From Undaria pinnatifida (taxonomy: Eukaryota; Sar; Phaeophyceae; Laminariales; Alariaceae): a DNA stretch of 64,000 nucleotides. A program made the position numbers and the translations under genes. Each line of letters opens with the position of its first letter. Within the stretch, counting starts at the first letter, position 1. Under the pieces are notes generated by a model. It was not told the origin of the DNA, made no database searches, and was given only the letters and a program-made list of their open reading frames with translations. The DNA lies in the NCBI GenBank assembly GCA_012845835.1, contig JABAKD010000023.1, positions 14,620,202 to 14,684,201 of the forward strand, read 5' to 3'. Below are positions 21,931 to 34,500 of this stretch, one piece after another.

Positions 21931-24900
21931 GGCTCGGAGAGGTCCAAACCGGAAAGGAACAAAACCACAGGTTCAGATGGTAAACCTATAGGAATGTTAG
22001 GGTAGGGGGGGGTGGCGACAGTGGTGTCACAGAGGTGCTTTCAGCAACGGGTAGGGGTTGCCCAGGTTCAGGTGGTGAACCCACAGGGTTGTTGAGGCAA
22101 AAGGGGGGTGGCGGTATTGGTGTCGGATGGGGATTCGCGACCGTTGGGTTGAAGGGGGACTGTTCGGTGTTCACTGGCAACGGAAGCAGAATCAGTCGGG
22201 GTCCTACGTGGTTGTGTCGTCGAGGAAAGCTGAAGGGCCGTTGGTGGCAAGGATCCGGTTAATGGGGGGGTAGCTAAAGAGCTGGGTCGTGAGCGATAAA
22301 CCGTGGGTGTGTTGTGGTTGGGGGAAACCAGGGCACGCTGGTGGGTAAACGGAAAAGTTGGCCGGAAGGTACCGTTGTAGGCCTGGTATAGGCGGGATGG
22401 TTTGGGCCAGGGTAGCCGTGAAAAGGGGGCGGTAGGGGGTCCAACGTTTGTCGAAATGAGAACTAACCAGACCGTGAGGAGGAGGGCGGTTGCTTCCTCC
22501 AGATGGTCGGCGGAGACTGGAGCAAGGCGGCTCTGTGGTAACACGTCGGGGTGGAGAACGGCATGGGGGATTCGGCAGGTGCGCCTCGGTGGCAATGGAG
22601 AGGGCCGGGACAGAGGTCCTCCGTGTAAACCGGTCGCGTTGAAGGAGTGGGGCGCGGCAGAGTTGTTCTGTCGCGTTGGAAAGGGTCGGAACGAGGTCGG
22701 TAGTAGGAGGGTTCGGTGAGAAATGCCGAAACCGAGAGGGGATGACTCGTTTGCAACGGGGCGGGTTAGGGGAAGAGGCGGCTGCCAACCGAATAAAGCT
22801 GTTGTTGCTTCTGCCTATGGATGGGATTGCCAGTCTCGGGTGTACCGTTGCCGAAGCTAGAGATACGAACTGGGAGGGCGGTGGTAGATGTCGAGGGTCG
22901 TTGGGTGGTGGTACGGGAATAGTTTCCGGCGTTTGTCGGCCTCGGAACCATTATCCCAGGTAGGTAAGAAAGGGGGAGCTCCGGCGTTTGTCGGCCTTGG
23001 AACCAATGTCCATGGCTGGTCGTAGGAACGGTTCCGATACTTGCTCGGAGCCGGGTGAGCTACGGGGTCGTGATGTCGCTCAAAATGTCGGTCTCGGGCG
23101 ATGTCGGAAACTACTCCGTACGGTGATAAGAAAAAACTGTAGAAGAATCCAGAAGGGTGGCACTGCTAAAGGTTGAACATCCCAGAAGAGGCAGTTCAGT
23201 GTAAGCTGGCTGCGGTGAGCCGCCAAGCAGTGGTCAGTTGCGGCTGTCTGTAAGACTGTCGCGTGGCGATGGCGAAGGTGCAGCTGGCTGATCTAGAGAG
23301 CAGGGGCGGCTGGGTCCACGTGATCGCAAAGGGAGTCTCGGTATTGTATCACCGAGGCTCTGGGAGGATCTCCGTGGGTTGCGTTTAAAGGAGCGGGGCG
23401 AAGATACCCTGGGGGTCCTGTCTCCAAGCGGCGTTGGATGATCAGGACATAACTCGCTAGGGAATGTCGTACATGTGGTCCGTGTCCAAGCAATCCACGA
23501 TAGTTGCGGGGAAGACGGGGCAGGGGGCTCAGGGCATATCCGGGTCAACTATGATCGCGAGTCTTCCGTCGTCATGACGGGACTGTCCCTTGGGCCCAGG
23601 GGCAGTGGTGCTGTCAACACTGTGGCAGCGAGTGGGAATCCGTCGTTCGCGGGCCCAACGTTGCCACTGAAAAACGCGCACGTCCTAGGACGAGCGCGGG
23701 TGTAGCCGCCGGCGAGGCGGGCTCAGGATGCGATGGCCCGGAATTGGAAGCAGAAGTTTCGTGCTGTAGTCCGGAACCGCTGATAGCCGTGGTCTTCGGC
23801 AAGTAGCGTTGCTCATCGGTGGAAGACGTCGTGTTGAGCATCCCAGTAGGACTCGACGTCTTGGCCTCCTCGCACCCACACCTCAAGACCATCGCTAGAA
23901 CAAGGGGATCAGGCTTGGACAAGCGATATCGCATGTATGGGGCTGGGCGGGGGAGGTAGATTGTTGGGGGGCGGGGGCGTTGGTGGAGCTCGTTCTTTTA
24001 AAGTTGAAGCTGGAACCTCGTCCCGCAATTAGATGGCCTGGCGCTGGTAGTGCTGTATCGGTTAATCAGCGTGTAGCGTCCAGAAAGTTTTGCCGCAATG
24101 GGTATCGGCCGGCCACGCTGTTGCTGCCGATGTTGTCGTCGTCGTCGCAGCAATTGCCCGGGGAAGAAAGGCGATCATGGCGCTTTCGACCCAAAAATAG
24201 TTACCGCGGCATTTACAACGAGCGGCACTGGTTGTCGCGGGTTATTGCCGGGTGATGGCGCCGGGTGTATGGTCCGCACGTTTCCGTAAATTCCTAAAGT
24301 AAAAACCAACATCCTGAAGTATGCCCATACCTGGGTTGAGCGCACCAGAGGCGTAGCGGTGTTGCTACAGTGGGAGAGTGCCGCCGGCACGCTGCAGACG
24401 TCAGGGAGAACGCCCGAAAGCCAGCGGAGTGGTACTCGATGGCCAGGTAGTTGACAACGATGCTCGTCGCAGGTTGTGTCCCGTATCGCAATATGTGGTG
24501 GTTGCGAGCCACCACTTTTTTGCGGTTCGTGAGACAGACGCAGGCGTCGTGGGCGTCACAATTCGGGTGGTCGCGGCCGCCGTCGCGGTCACTACGGATA
24601 GGATGGCGTCTGCGTCGTTGGGCGACTTTGCCGTCGCTGTTACTGCGGTCAATATCGATGATGTAGGTGGTAGGCGGAGAAGAATGGTGGTGTAGGTGGT
24701 AGTCGGAGAAGAACGGTGGTCTTGACCCGAGCGGTAGGTGATGCGGGGGGGTGCGTGCGGCGTTTGTTTGGGGGCTGGTGCTTGGGGCATGTAGGGCAAT
24801 GCGGCCATAAAGTTGGTTTGGCGGCTCTGTGGCCGTTTGGACAACTGTAGTAGCGGCGGGAAGGGGTCGGAATTTCAAGGAAAAGGACCGAACCGGCAGA

Positions 24901-26373
24901 TTACCGCAGACCGAGCGTCTAACGATGCCGACATGAGTCGTAGTTGGGTAGGTACGACGTGGCCAATAACCGAAAAAAACATTTTACCGCAGACAGGGGT
25001 GCCTTTGGGTGCCACCCGGTCGAGACCGTGGGCGCGTCGGATGCAGTTGTGAGCAAGTACCAGCAAACAAAAGCAGGGGCGATTGGGCGCAGGGGGTTAA
25101 GCGCGGTGATGGGCGGGCGATTTTGAACCGTTGTGGTGATAGAAGCGGCCGCGTGGGGTGGGCGGGTATGAGAGCCGGGGTTGGGATGTGAGCAGCAACG
25201 TGTCGGTTGGGACGGTAGTCGTGGCTCAGATGGGGGGATGGGGCACAAGTAACACCGCGGCAATGGCCTGATGGGTGTCGTTGCGCCGAAACACTCTGTG
25301 GTAGTTGTCGCTATACTTGCGGCGTTGTTGTTGTGACCCCCCGCGGAAAAACAATTAACCTCTTGCCCTCAGGCACTAAACAAAAAATCGCAGTCGCATA
25401 AGGTGGGCGTCTCTCGTAGAGGGACCCGTCCTCCTAATCTCGGCGCGTAAGGTGGCCGTACCAAACGTCGAGGAATCCGGTTTGACTGGAATCGGTCGGG
25501 GTGAGTGGCGGCGGTGGGAATGCCATTAACGACCACGGCCGCAAAAATGCGCTCCGGGCATTATTTCGATTTTATTGAACAGATTGACAAGGTCCTTCAC
25601 CGTAACTGTACCACCCATGGCTACAGCAGGAGAAGAACGCGAAGCACACTGCTCATTGTGAGGGTTGAGGGATTGGGTCCTGGTTGGTGCGGGATTTACC
25701 GCGAGGGTTGGGGGTGAGGTCCATGTTGGTCCGGAATGGATAGGGAAGGTATCGCACGCACCGGAGTAGAGAAGTAGGATGTAGTACAAGTAGTTTTCGA
25801 ACGTCACCAAGAAGACCGGAGGGTGATGGATGATTGTAGATATTCCTGGGGGAGGAGCGTGGTGCTCGGGAGATGGTTAGAAGCACCGAGTTATCCAGTC
25901 AAAAACAAATCAAAATCAGACCTTACAACACGGAAAATATGTGTACCTCTTGCACCCGTCGATAACCTAAGCTATGTTTGAGGTTTTCCGAAGCAAAGAT
26001 CCGGACCCAAAAATGACGGTATACTTCAGGGGTGCACTGTTTGAAAAAATACCGGGGGGGGGTTCCGTGTAACACGCGTAATATACTCGTGAGAAAGGGA
26101 GAGAAAAATGGCACTCGGAGCGCGACGCACTCGTAGTGCGGTTATTCAACAGTATTTTTGCTCAAGCACGATCCTAATACAGTTCGGGTCAGTCCAACGC
26201 TGCATCAGGTAGGGAGTGCGTAACAGCAAAAACGGAAGCCTCATAAAAATAGTTTAAACACGCGTGGGGTACAAAGCGTATTGACGAGGCTCGCGGCACG
26301 TTGAGTCTTCACCCTCACAGAGTTTTTCCAAATACAACACAGTGCACCGTGAGAGTGTTTTATAAAATACTAC

Positions 26374-26411
26374 ATTTTTTTTTTTTTTTTCATCCTCCGG
26401 CGGATGGGGAA
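26374..26411 (-). mobile_element. 38-bp retroposed fragment with poly-A tail
   Basis: Present only in the left arm. A 17-base T-run followed by CATCCTCCGGCGGATGGGGA is flanked by ACTAC on both sides (26,369-26,373 and 26,412-26,416). The right arm at ~33,199-33,209 has a single uninterrupted GTAGT. A homopolymer tail plus a target duplication is the mark of target-primed reverse transcription. The donor is unknown. Confidence 0.7.
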
Positions 26412-26929
26412 ACTACCGATATGATATTGTGGGATGCTCGACGTGTAATACCGTCCTTCACGCATTCTGGGGTTGAAATCCCCCCAAAAATTGAATGCAC
26501 CGTGACAAAGCAATCATTGTCAGTTGCGTAAGGCAGCATTATGTGCAGCGCGTGTTGATGCTCGTGTCAAGACGATCATGGTTGCACGACCATTTTTGCA
26601 AGCCGAGATGCGCGCCAGCATAATGAAGGCAACACGTGCAGCATAGAAACGGAGGGGGGGCATTTCCCGTGGTTGCTCGCAAAATTATTGTCAAGCAACT
26701 AACAGCAGAAATGAATGCCTTCAAACCATGAAAAAAAAAAAAAAAACAGTTGTTGACTTTCAAGCTTGCGCAGCAACGTTACAATTTTGAGCAGAATAGA
26801 CCCTGCGTTGTCGTAAAATTGAAGCGGAAAATGCGTTGAAATTTGGGCATCATCTACCCTATATCACCAGAAACGGGGAAAAGTAAACTCGGTCGGGTGA
26901 CAAAATGTGGGCAAATCTGAGCAGCGTCT

Positions 26930-27540
26930 ACTCCACTACTTCATACGAGATGGGGCAGATGCGAGGGAACTTTGATGCTTTTTTTTCTTTTTTTTTTTGA
27001 AAAATTTGGTAGCGTAGAGCCTGCTTTTGTTGTGGTGTAAAAGCTGGCCGAACGCGGGGGGGGAGGAAATAATCCAATATTAGACAGGGTAGAGCTCGGG
27101 CACGACAGATAGACTGGCAAAATGCTCTTACAGCAGAAACATATGGGCATGATAGAGCCCATATATGGCTTAAAACTGGTAAGAGGCACGGTTACTGCCG
27201 CATTTCGGACGATGTGAGCAGCATAGGGGGCCGTGCGTGAGACAAAACCGACGGAATTGACATATATGACACTAGTATCCTGACAAATTAAGGCAGCATA
27301 AAGCCTTTGTATGACAGAAGGCTGGCGAGATACACGTACTACAGCAGTATTTTGTCAAATTTAAACAGCGTAGATGCGATGCAATGGCCAAAATGTACGA
27401 AGTGTACGCTAAACAGCAGCATGGTGACAAATGGCAGCATAGAGCTCTGTATGTCATAAGCTGTTAAGAATTGCACACTGGACAACGGTAATTTGGCCAT
27501 AGCAGTGCATGGCCCGTGTATGTCTTATAACTGGAGAGAT
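26930..27540 (+). repeat. Degenerate ~90-bp repeats at the inner arm end
   Basis: Recurring GCAGCATAGAGC / CAGCGTAGA and GTATGTC.TAA blocks with AAATTTGAGCAGC variants. The right-arm counterpart is ~31,960-32,580. Confidence 0.6.
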
Positions 27541-27950
27541 GGTACGTGCGACACCACCAGTGTATAAAAACAAAACGAAAGTTTGCACAAACAAAACAGT
27601 GCAAGTAGTAATTCCCCAAGACAAATTTTAGCAGCAGTTACTCGTACGTGCTTGTTAACCAAGCAAGAAACAAGCAAACAAAGTAGATAATAACAAAGCA
27701 AACAAGGAAAATGCATCAAGACAAAAGAAACAAGCGGGGGGCAAGCCAAAACGACTTTGGGATGTCGGTGGAAACGCGGTACTACTGGGAGTATCAGGAC
27801 AAGACGCAACCATGCATACAAGCCTGAAACCCTGGGAGTCAGACTCGGTACAACTCCGTACCTGGTGGGGAGGTAGGTATGCCACATGACTATGAGGGTG
27901 TGCCACGCCCGTAAGGTTGTGTCAAACTATACGTGTGTACGTACCACTGC

Positions 27951-29859
27951 TGTGCACGCCGATTCGAATACGCTATATTATTCCAACCGTAGCACGCTGT
28001 CTCCGCAGGGGGCTGGCTAATTGGTTGGGTCCCATACGGACATTCCGGATATCGCAGAACGTTCTGATGGTATTGTCATCACGTACGTGTCATATCGATA
28101 TGTACCATAGGACCAAAACCTGCCAACAAGAAAAAGGCACTAAGGACCAGTGTTGTGCCGTATTCGATACAGTGTATGATACGCAGCTACGATACATGAA
28201 GCAAAAGAGTGCATGAGGAAAAACAAAACAGAGACCAGGTAGTACTGGTATCTAGGAGAGCGCGTATGTTATAGCAATGTGAGATAACAACAGCAGCACA
28301 CCACAAGGACGCTTGGTGCTTGGTACTAGTTCCATCTCACACTTACTAGTCTCCATCTCACACACAAGATGCTTCAAAACTTCCAAAAAACGAAAAGTTT
28401 CGAAAGTTTCATCAAGCCAGATAGATTACCAGAACGAACACTAGTAAAAGTAATCGCGACCTGCACTACTGCTCGCTGAAAGAGCCAACATAGTAGTACA
28501 GCTATAGGCTTCGCGCACCGCTGGTGGTGGGCCTATACGAGTAGATGAGCCGTACTCTGTGTGAACACAGATAAAAGTGGCGTGTCTCATAGGTCAGATG
28601 CAATGCTCGAAAGGTTACAGCACTCAGCGTGCTGGTACCTAGTAAAAATATGCCAAGAAACCAAAACTCAAACATGGTTCAGCTACAAAACTAAACCCAA
28701 AAAATAGTCACGCACTCCTGCCAATAATAGATACTTGGCAAAAATGCGACGGGATGACCAAAAGTAGGTGAGAAAACACGGGCGAGTTATTGCATTCATC
28801 CGAAGCGCGCAACTCGTACTCGGGGGGGTGTGGTAGGGCAAACTATTGCATGTACGCCTATTCCTTAGCGACACGCTACAGTTAGTAGTAAGGTGTAGTG
28901 CAACGGAGCCGGCCACTCGTATTAATCGAGTGCAAACATCTCACAGGGGTCCAACTGCAAAATTTCCCACAAGGTTTTATTAACCTGGCGGGGTATTCTT
29001 CTGGACAGGACTCCCAACATGGGCATATACCACTTGAAATTATACTAGGAACGCTTTTTAGAGTGGAAAAAGAGGTGAAGACAAATGAATATAGCACCCA
29101 AACAAAAATAGGGGAGCATTTTCTTCGTTCGATTGTCATAGTAGTGTCCCACGAAGAGAGATCACGGGAAGACAACATAGCGGAAAGCTACTGCACAAAG
29201 CCGTGGTAGTTGCAGACCCAACGGTTCTGACGCAAAGCAGAGGCCCGGAGGGGCACGTGGTTTGCGGATAGGAGACAAGTAGATAACCAAGTTCGCTACT
29301 GGATGGAAGGGAGTATGTTAAAAGACGAGAGGAAAAAAATAAATAAGTAAAGAAAAACTACCTAAAAAAAACGGGAAAAGTAAAATGCAAAGCTGTGCAA
29401 GGCGAAAAGAGCTTGCCTTGGGGAGAGAAGAGCACCAGGAAGAAGGTCACGCAGCCCAAGGTCGACACGTTCACTGCTCCGACGACGCCAATTGTAGTGG
29501 TACTCCGAGTGGGGGATGCGTGGTTGGTCGGTGTTGGGAAGCGTACTCCTCATGGGTTCCGGTGCCCTTGTTTGGTCTCTCCTCATGGCGCGCTGGATAG
29601 ACTCAAAGCTTATACATTACTTCCTCTACATTGAACTCTAAAATACAGACAACACAGGCCCTTGGCATACGGTAGCGCAGGGCAGAGCAAGTAGAGCAGC
29701 TAGAGCAGATAGTGAGATGTGGGGCGTCCTGCTTGTCCCATCATCGTCACCTACATTATCGCCCATCTATGATGGCCTTGACGTGAATGTGACATCTAAT
29801 GTCACGTGGTTTCACCTCAACCATGACATGGTTTCACGTCGAATCTATAAACTATCCCT
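27951..29859. other. Loop between the inverted-repeat arms, first part: no gene seen
   Basis: The sequence is unique to the loop. Scattered GTACT/TAGTAC tracts are present. No frame shows a recognisable domain or convincing splice signals. A palindromic GTGACATCTAATGTCAC and an AACCATGACATGGTT palindrome lie near 29,790-29,830, with a TATAAAC box near 29,846. Confidence 0.5.
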
Positions 29860-30130
29860 CTACGGAGGGCACTCCATTACAGACCGCACCTTTTCTTGAA
29901 TAAAAGATGCTGGGTTTCCCGTATCTAACAGAGCTGTGCAGGCATGCATTCTCAGCGCTTTGGTTCCCGCGAACAGCTGCACTCCTGTCGTATGGCGCTG
30001 TCTATCGAGCATGATATCTCCACCGACCGCTCTCGTAAATTCCGATAAATAGTCAGCGCGCTCCCCTTGGCACAAACGTACACGTTTAGGAGGGAACACG
30101 GAGATAGATATATCAGAAGTATCTTCCCTC
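29860..30130 (-). pseudogene. Retropepsin-like fragment of an LTR retroelement
   Basis: The frame 29,860-30,099 contains ALLDTGNPASFI near its end: the Asp-Thr-Gly of an aspartic protease preceded by hydrophobics. This is the arrangement in retroelement proteases that process Gag-Pol. The frame stops about a dozen residues later, so only the first part of a protease remains. No zinc knuckle or reverse transcriptase adjoins it. An LTR-like repeat lies 140 bp upstream on the same strand's reading direction, which is compatible with an internally deleted element. Confidence 0.6.
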
Positions 30131-30270
30131 GCGGAAGAGTCAAGAGCGTGGATACTGACATGGAGTCTGTCAGGATCAGGAAAAATGTTCCTACTAGTAG
30201 TATTTCTGGTATTATTATCTTTCGGTGCTGAATCCGCGTCAGCATATAAAAAAGCCGAGCTCCTGTTAAA

Positions 30271-30669
30271 TGTAATAGAGTGTCAGTATAGCTGGCAATA
30301 GATTCGGTAAGATAGCCCACGAAGTTATGGTGTATTGGACCACAAGAAGATTCTCTTAAACGGAAAATTCTTAGTGAAGATAACCCGTAGAGTCTAGCTA
30401 GCTCATTCCACAAGGGCGTTCTCGGTAATGGAACGTTCTTCCTCTGGACAAGATAGACAGAAGTAAGCGCGTTAAGCGCTCATGGGAACATAGAACATCC
30501 AGGAAAACGTTCCTTTTTCGTTCCATAGGTAAAGGTCCAGAAGAGAGCACAACATCAATGCTGAGGTGAAGCGAACTCTGTGAGCTTCACGCCACCCCCG
30601 TGCTCTCACTCCTCCCCTTCTCCCTCTCGTACTTTCCCTCCCACCTTCCGGCACCACGACTCCTTCACA
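30271..30669. repeat. LTR-like repeat in the loop (399 bp), direct copy of 44,533-45,039
   Basis: It starts TGTAATAGAGTGTCAG and ends CTTCACA, giving TG...CA ends. It is about 90% identical to the copy at 44,533 over shared parts but lacks a ~110-bp block near its right side. No clear target duplication. Confidence 0.7.
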
Positions 30670-31364
30670 AATGGCGTCGACGAATTGACGACGTGTGAGC
30701 TTCAAGGTTGGAACGACAGCCCCGCCTCTTCTCGGTTTCTATTTACCTTATTATAATGTGAGCCACCACATATATGGCGAGAGACACAGGATATAGACTA
30801 TATCAATAGGGGTCATTTTTTATTTTGTTTTTTTGTGTTCTTTGTCCCTTTTTTTTGCCTCCCTTTCTATATCGAACCTCTGTGTGCCAAACACGTACGA
30901 GCTGCGCCTGACAGCACATAGATAGGCCATATAGTATATATAGACTCGAGTACAAGCAGTTGAGTGCCGAAGGCAGTCGTCTCTTCTCCCTCTCGTACCC
31001 CCCCCCCCCCTCGTAGGTAGGTATAGCACCGGTATTGTGCTACAAACGATCTCCTTCGTTTCCTCTGCTTCGCACCAAGCGTGTAGTACATCGTCAGTAC
31101 ATACAAGTCCTCCGGTACGGGATGTCTCCTGGACGCTTTCGTGTCACCGTACTCCTGCTGTAGTACGTCCGTCACCCCAAAAGCGCTATACCATTCCCAA
31201 AGCACACTTGTATGTACAAGAACGACCCAATCCCTGTGACCCCACAAGGACCACGTAACAAAAGGAGAGCTCTCTATGGTGTCCTCCACTGATTGAGGTA
31301 TAGGTCCTCATTTACAGGAGATAGACACAAGGTGCCAGGGAGGTACCCTGTCCAGTTTTCGAAT

Positions 31365-31396
<32 letters not shown>

Positions 31397-31554
31397 CTGC
31401 CCGCATAGCTGGTGGTGTCAGCATTTACTATACGGCGTGTGATTGGCATCGGATACGACGTATTAGTCATATTTTTGCTTGGGTACCTTTCGTGAGACAG
31501 CGGCTAATAGGCAATTTGCGTACCCCGTACACAGAAGTACCCCGTACACAGAAG
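30670..31554. other. Loop, last part: no gene seen; 30-base T-run
   Basis: An open frame at 30,867-31,289 (minus) has no recognisable domain. An uninterrupted run of 30 T occupies 31,367-31,396. A C-run lies near 30,998. Confidence 0.5.
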
Positions 31555-34500
31555 TAGTGGTACGTACACGAGTAGGGGTTGACACGTACCTTACGGGAGT
31601 GGCACACCCTCATAGCCATGTAGCAGACCTACCTCCCCACCCACCAGGTGTGGTGTTGTACCGAATCCGAATACCAGGGTTTCAGGCCTGCATATAAGGT
31701 TGCGTCTTGTCCTGATACCCCCAGTAGTACCCCGTTTCCACTGCCATCCCAAAGTCGTTTTGGTTTGCCCCTGGTTTGATTGTTCTTTTGTTTTGATGCT
31801 TTTCCCTTGTTTGCTTTATTAATAGCTACTTTGCTTGCTTGTTTCTTGCTTGGTTAACAAGCACGTACGAGTAACTGCTGTGCTGTTTAAACTTGTCTTG
31901 GGGAATTGCTACTGTTTTTGTGCAAACTTTCGTTTTGTTTTTGTACACTGGTGAAGTACATACATCTCTCCAGTTATAAGACATACACGGGCCCTGCACT
32001 GCAATGGCGAAATTACCGTTGTCCGGTGTGCAATGCTTACCAGCTTTATGACATACAGAGCTCTATGTTGCCATTTGTCACCATGCTGCTGTTTAGCGTA
32101 CACTTAGTACATTTTGGTCATTGTTTCGCATCTACGCTGTTTAAATTTGACAAAATACTGCTACATGCATCTCGCCAGCCCTCTGTCATACACAGGCTTT
32201 ATGCTGCCTTAATTTGTCAGGATACTAGTGTCATATATGTCAATTCCGTCGGTTTTGTCTCACGCATGGCCCCCTATGCTGCTCACATCATCCGAAATGC
32301 AGCAGTAGTAATCGTGCCTCTGACTTACCAGTTTTAAGCCACATATGGGCTCTATCATGCCCATATGCTTCTGCTGTAATAGCATTTTGCCAGTTTATTT
32401 GTCGCGACCGAGCTCTACGCTGTCTAATATTGGATTATTTCCTCCCCCCCCGCGTTCGGCCAGCTTTTACACCACAACAAAAGCAGGCTCTACGGTACCA
32501 AACTTTTTTCGACAGGAAGCACCAAAGTTTCCTCGCATCTGCCCCATCTCGTATGAAGTAGTGAAGTAGACGCTGCTCAGATTTGCCCACATTTTGTCAC
32601 CCGACCGAGTTTACTTTCCCCCGTTTCCGGTGATATAGGGTAGATGATGCTCAAATTTCAACGAATTTTCGGCTTCAGTTTTACGATAACGCAGGGTCTA
32701 TTCTGCTCAAAATTGTAACGTTGCTGCGCAAGCTTGAAAGTCAACAACGTTTTTTTTTTTGTTTTTTTTTTTGCTTTGAAGACATTCATTTCTGCTGTTA
32801 GTTGCTTGACAATAATTTTGCGAGCAACTACGGGAAATGCCCCCCTCCGTTTCTCTGCCATATTGACACTTGTTTGGCATGTCTCAATTAATTCTGACGT
32901 GCCCCCCGTGTTTTTGTTTTTGTTGTTCGTGCCGGAAAATCACAATAGTACAGTTATCTATGATGCACGTGTTGCCTTCATTATGCTGGCGCGCATCTCG
33001 TCGTACAAAATACGATCAAAAATGGTCATGCAACCATGATCGCCTTGTCACGAGCATCAACACGCGCTGCAAATAATGCTGACTTAGGCAATTGAAAATG
33101 ATTGCTTTGTCACGGTGCATTTTTTTTTATTCAGGGATTTCAACCCCAGAATGAGCGAACGACGGTATTACACGTCGAGCATCCCACAATATCATATCGG
33201 TAGTATTTTATAAAATCCTCTCACGGTGCACTGTGTTCTATTTGGAAAATCTCTGTGAGGGTGAAGACTCAACGTGCCACGAGCCTTGTCAATACGCTTT
33301 GTACCCCACGCGTGTTTAAACTATTTTTATGAGGCTTCCGTTTTTGCTGTTACGCACCCCCGACCTGATGCAGCGTTGGACTGACCCGAACTGTAATAGG
33401 ATCGTGCTTGAGCAAAAATACTGTTGAGTAAAACCGCACCCCGAGTGCGTCGCGCTCCGAGTGCTATCTCTCTCTTTTTTTTCACGAGTATATTACGCGT
33501 ACACGGAACCCCCCCCCGGTATTTTTTAAAACAGTGCACCCCAGAAGTATACCGTTATTTTTAGGTCCGGATTTCGGCTTCGGAAAACCTCAAACACAGC
33601 TTAGGTTATCGACGGGTACAAGAGGTACACATATTTTCCGTGTTGTAAGGTCTGATTTTGTTTTGTTTTCGACTGGATAACTCGGTGCTTCTAACCATCT
33701 CCCGAGCACCACGCTCCTCCCCCGGGAATATCTACAATCATCCATCACCCTCCGGTCTTCTTGGTGACGTTCGAAAACTACTTGTACTACACTTCTCTAC
33801 TCCGGTGCGTGCGATACCTTCCCTATCCATTCCGGACCAACATGGACCCCACCCCCAACCCTCGCGGTAAATCCCGCACCAACCAGGACCCAACCCCTTA
33901 ACCCTCACAATGAACATTGTGCTTCGCGTTCTTCTCCTGCTGTAGCCATGGGTGGTACAGTTACGGTGAAGGACCTTGCCATTCTGTTCAATAATATCGA
34001 AATGATTCCCGGAGCGCATTTTTGCGGCCGGGGTCGTTGATGACATTTCCACCGGGGCCACTGACCCCGACCCATTTCAGTCAAACCGGATGCCTCGAAG
34101 TTTGGTACAGCCACCTTACGCGCCGAGACTGGGAGGACGGATCCCTCAACGAGAGGCGCCCACCTGATGCGACTGCGATTTTTGTTTAGCGCCTGAGGGC
34201 ACGAGGTTAATTGTTTTTCCATGGGGAATCACAACAACGCCGCAAGTACAGCGACGACTACCACAGAGTGTGTCGGCGCAACGGTACCCATCAGGCCAGT
34301 GCCGCGGCTACGGCCCTTTGTGCCCCATCCCCCCATCTGAGCCACGACTACCGTCCCAACCGACACGTTGCTGCTCACATCCCAACCCCGGCTCCCATAG
34401 CCGCCCACCCCACGCGGCCGCGTCTATCACCACAACGGTTCAAAATCGCCCGCCCATCACCGCGCTTAACCCCCTGCGCCCAATCGCCCCTGATTTTGTT

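Larger units (their letters stand above)
15959..27950 (+). repeat. Left arm of the giant inverted repeat (~12.0 kb)
   Basis: The arm is the reverse complement of 31,555-44,072. The outer end ACTGCCTAAAAGAACATCAG pairs with the right arm's outer end, and the inner end near GTGTGTACGTACCACT pairs with AGTGGTACGTACAC at 31,556. Identity looks about 85-92% in outer and inner parts and close to 100% over some central blocks, for example 22,463-22,756 against 36,877-37,170. No gene is recognised. Open frames are Pro/Ser/Arg-rich and shift between arms. The arm is a mosaic of diverged tandem arrays, listed separately. Noncoding throughout. Confidence 0.95.

Noticed and set aside
30867-31289. 140-codon minus-strand frame in the loop
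   Set aside because: No recognisable motif, passes through a C/G homopolymer and has no splice or conservation support.
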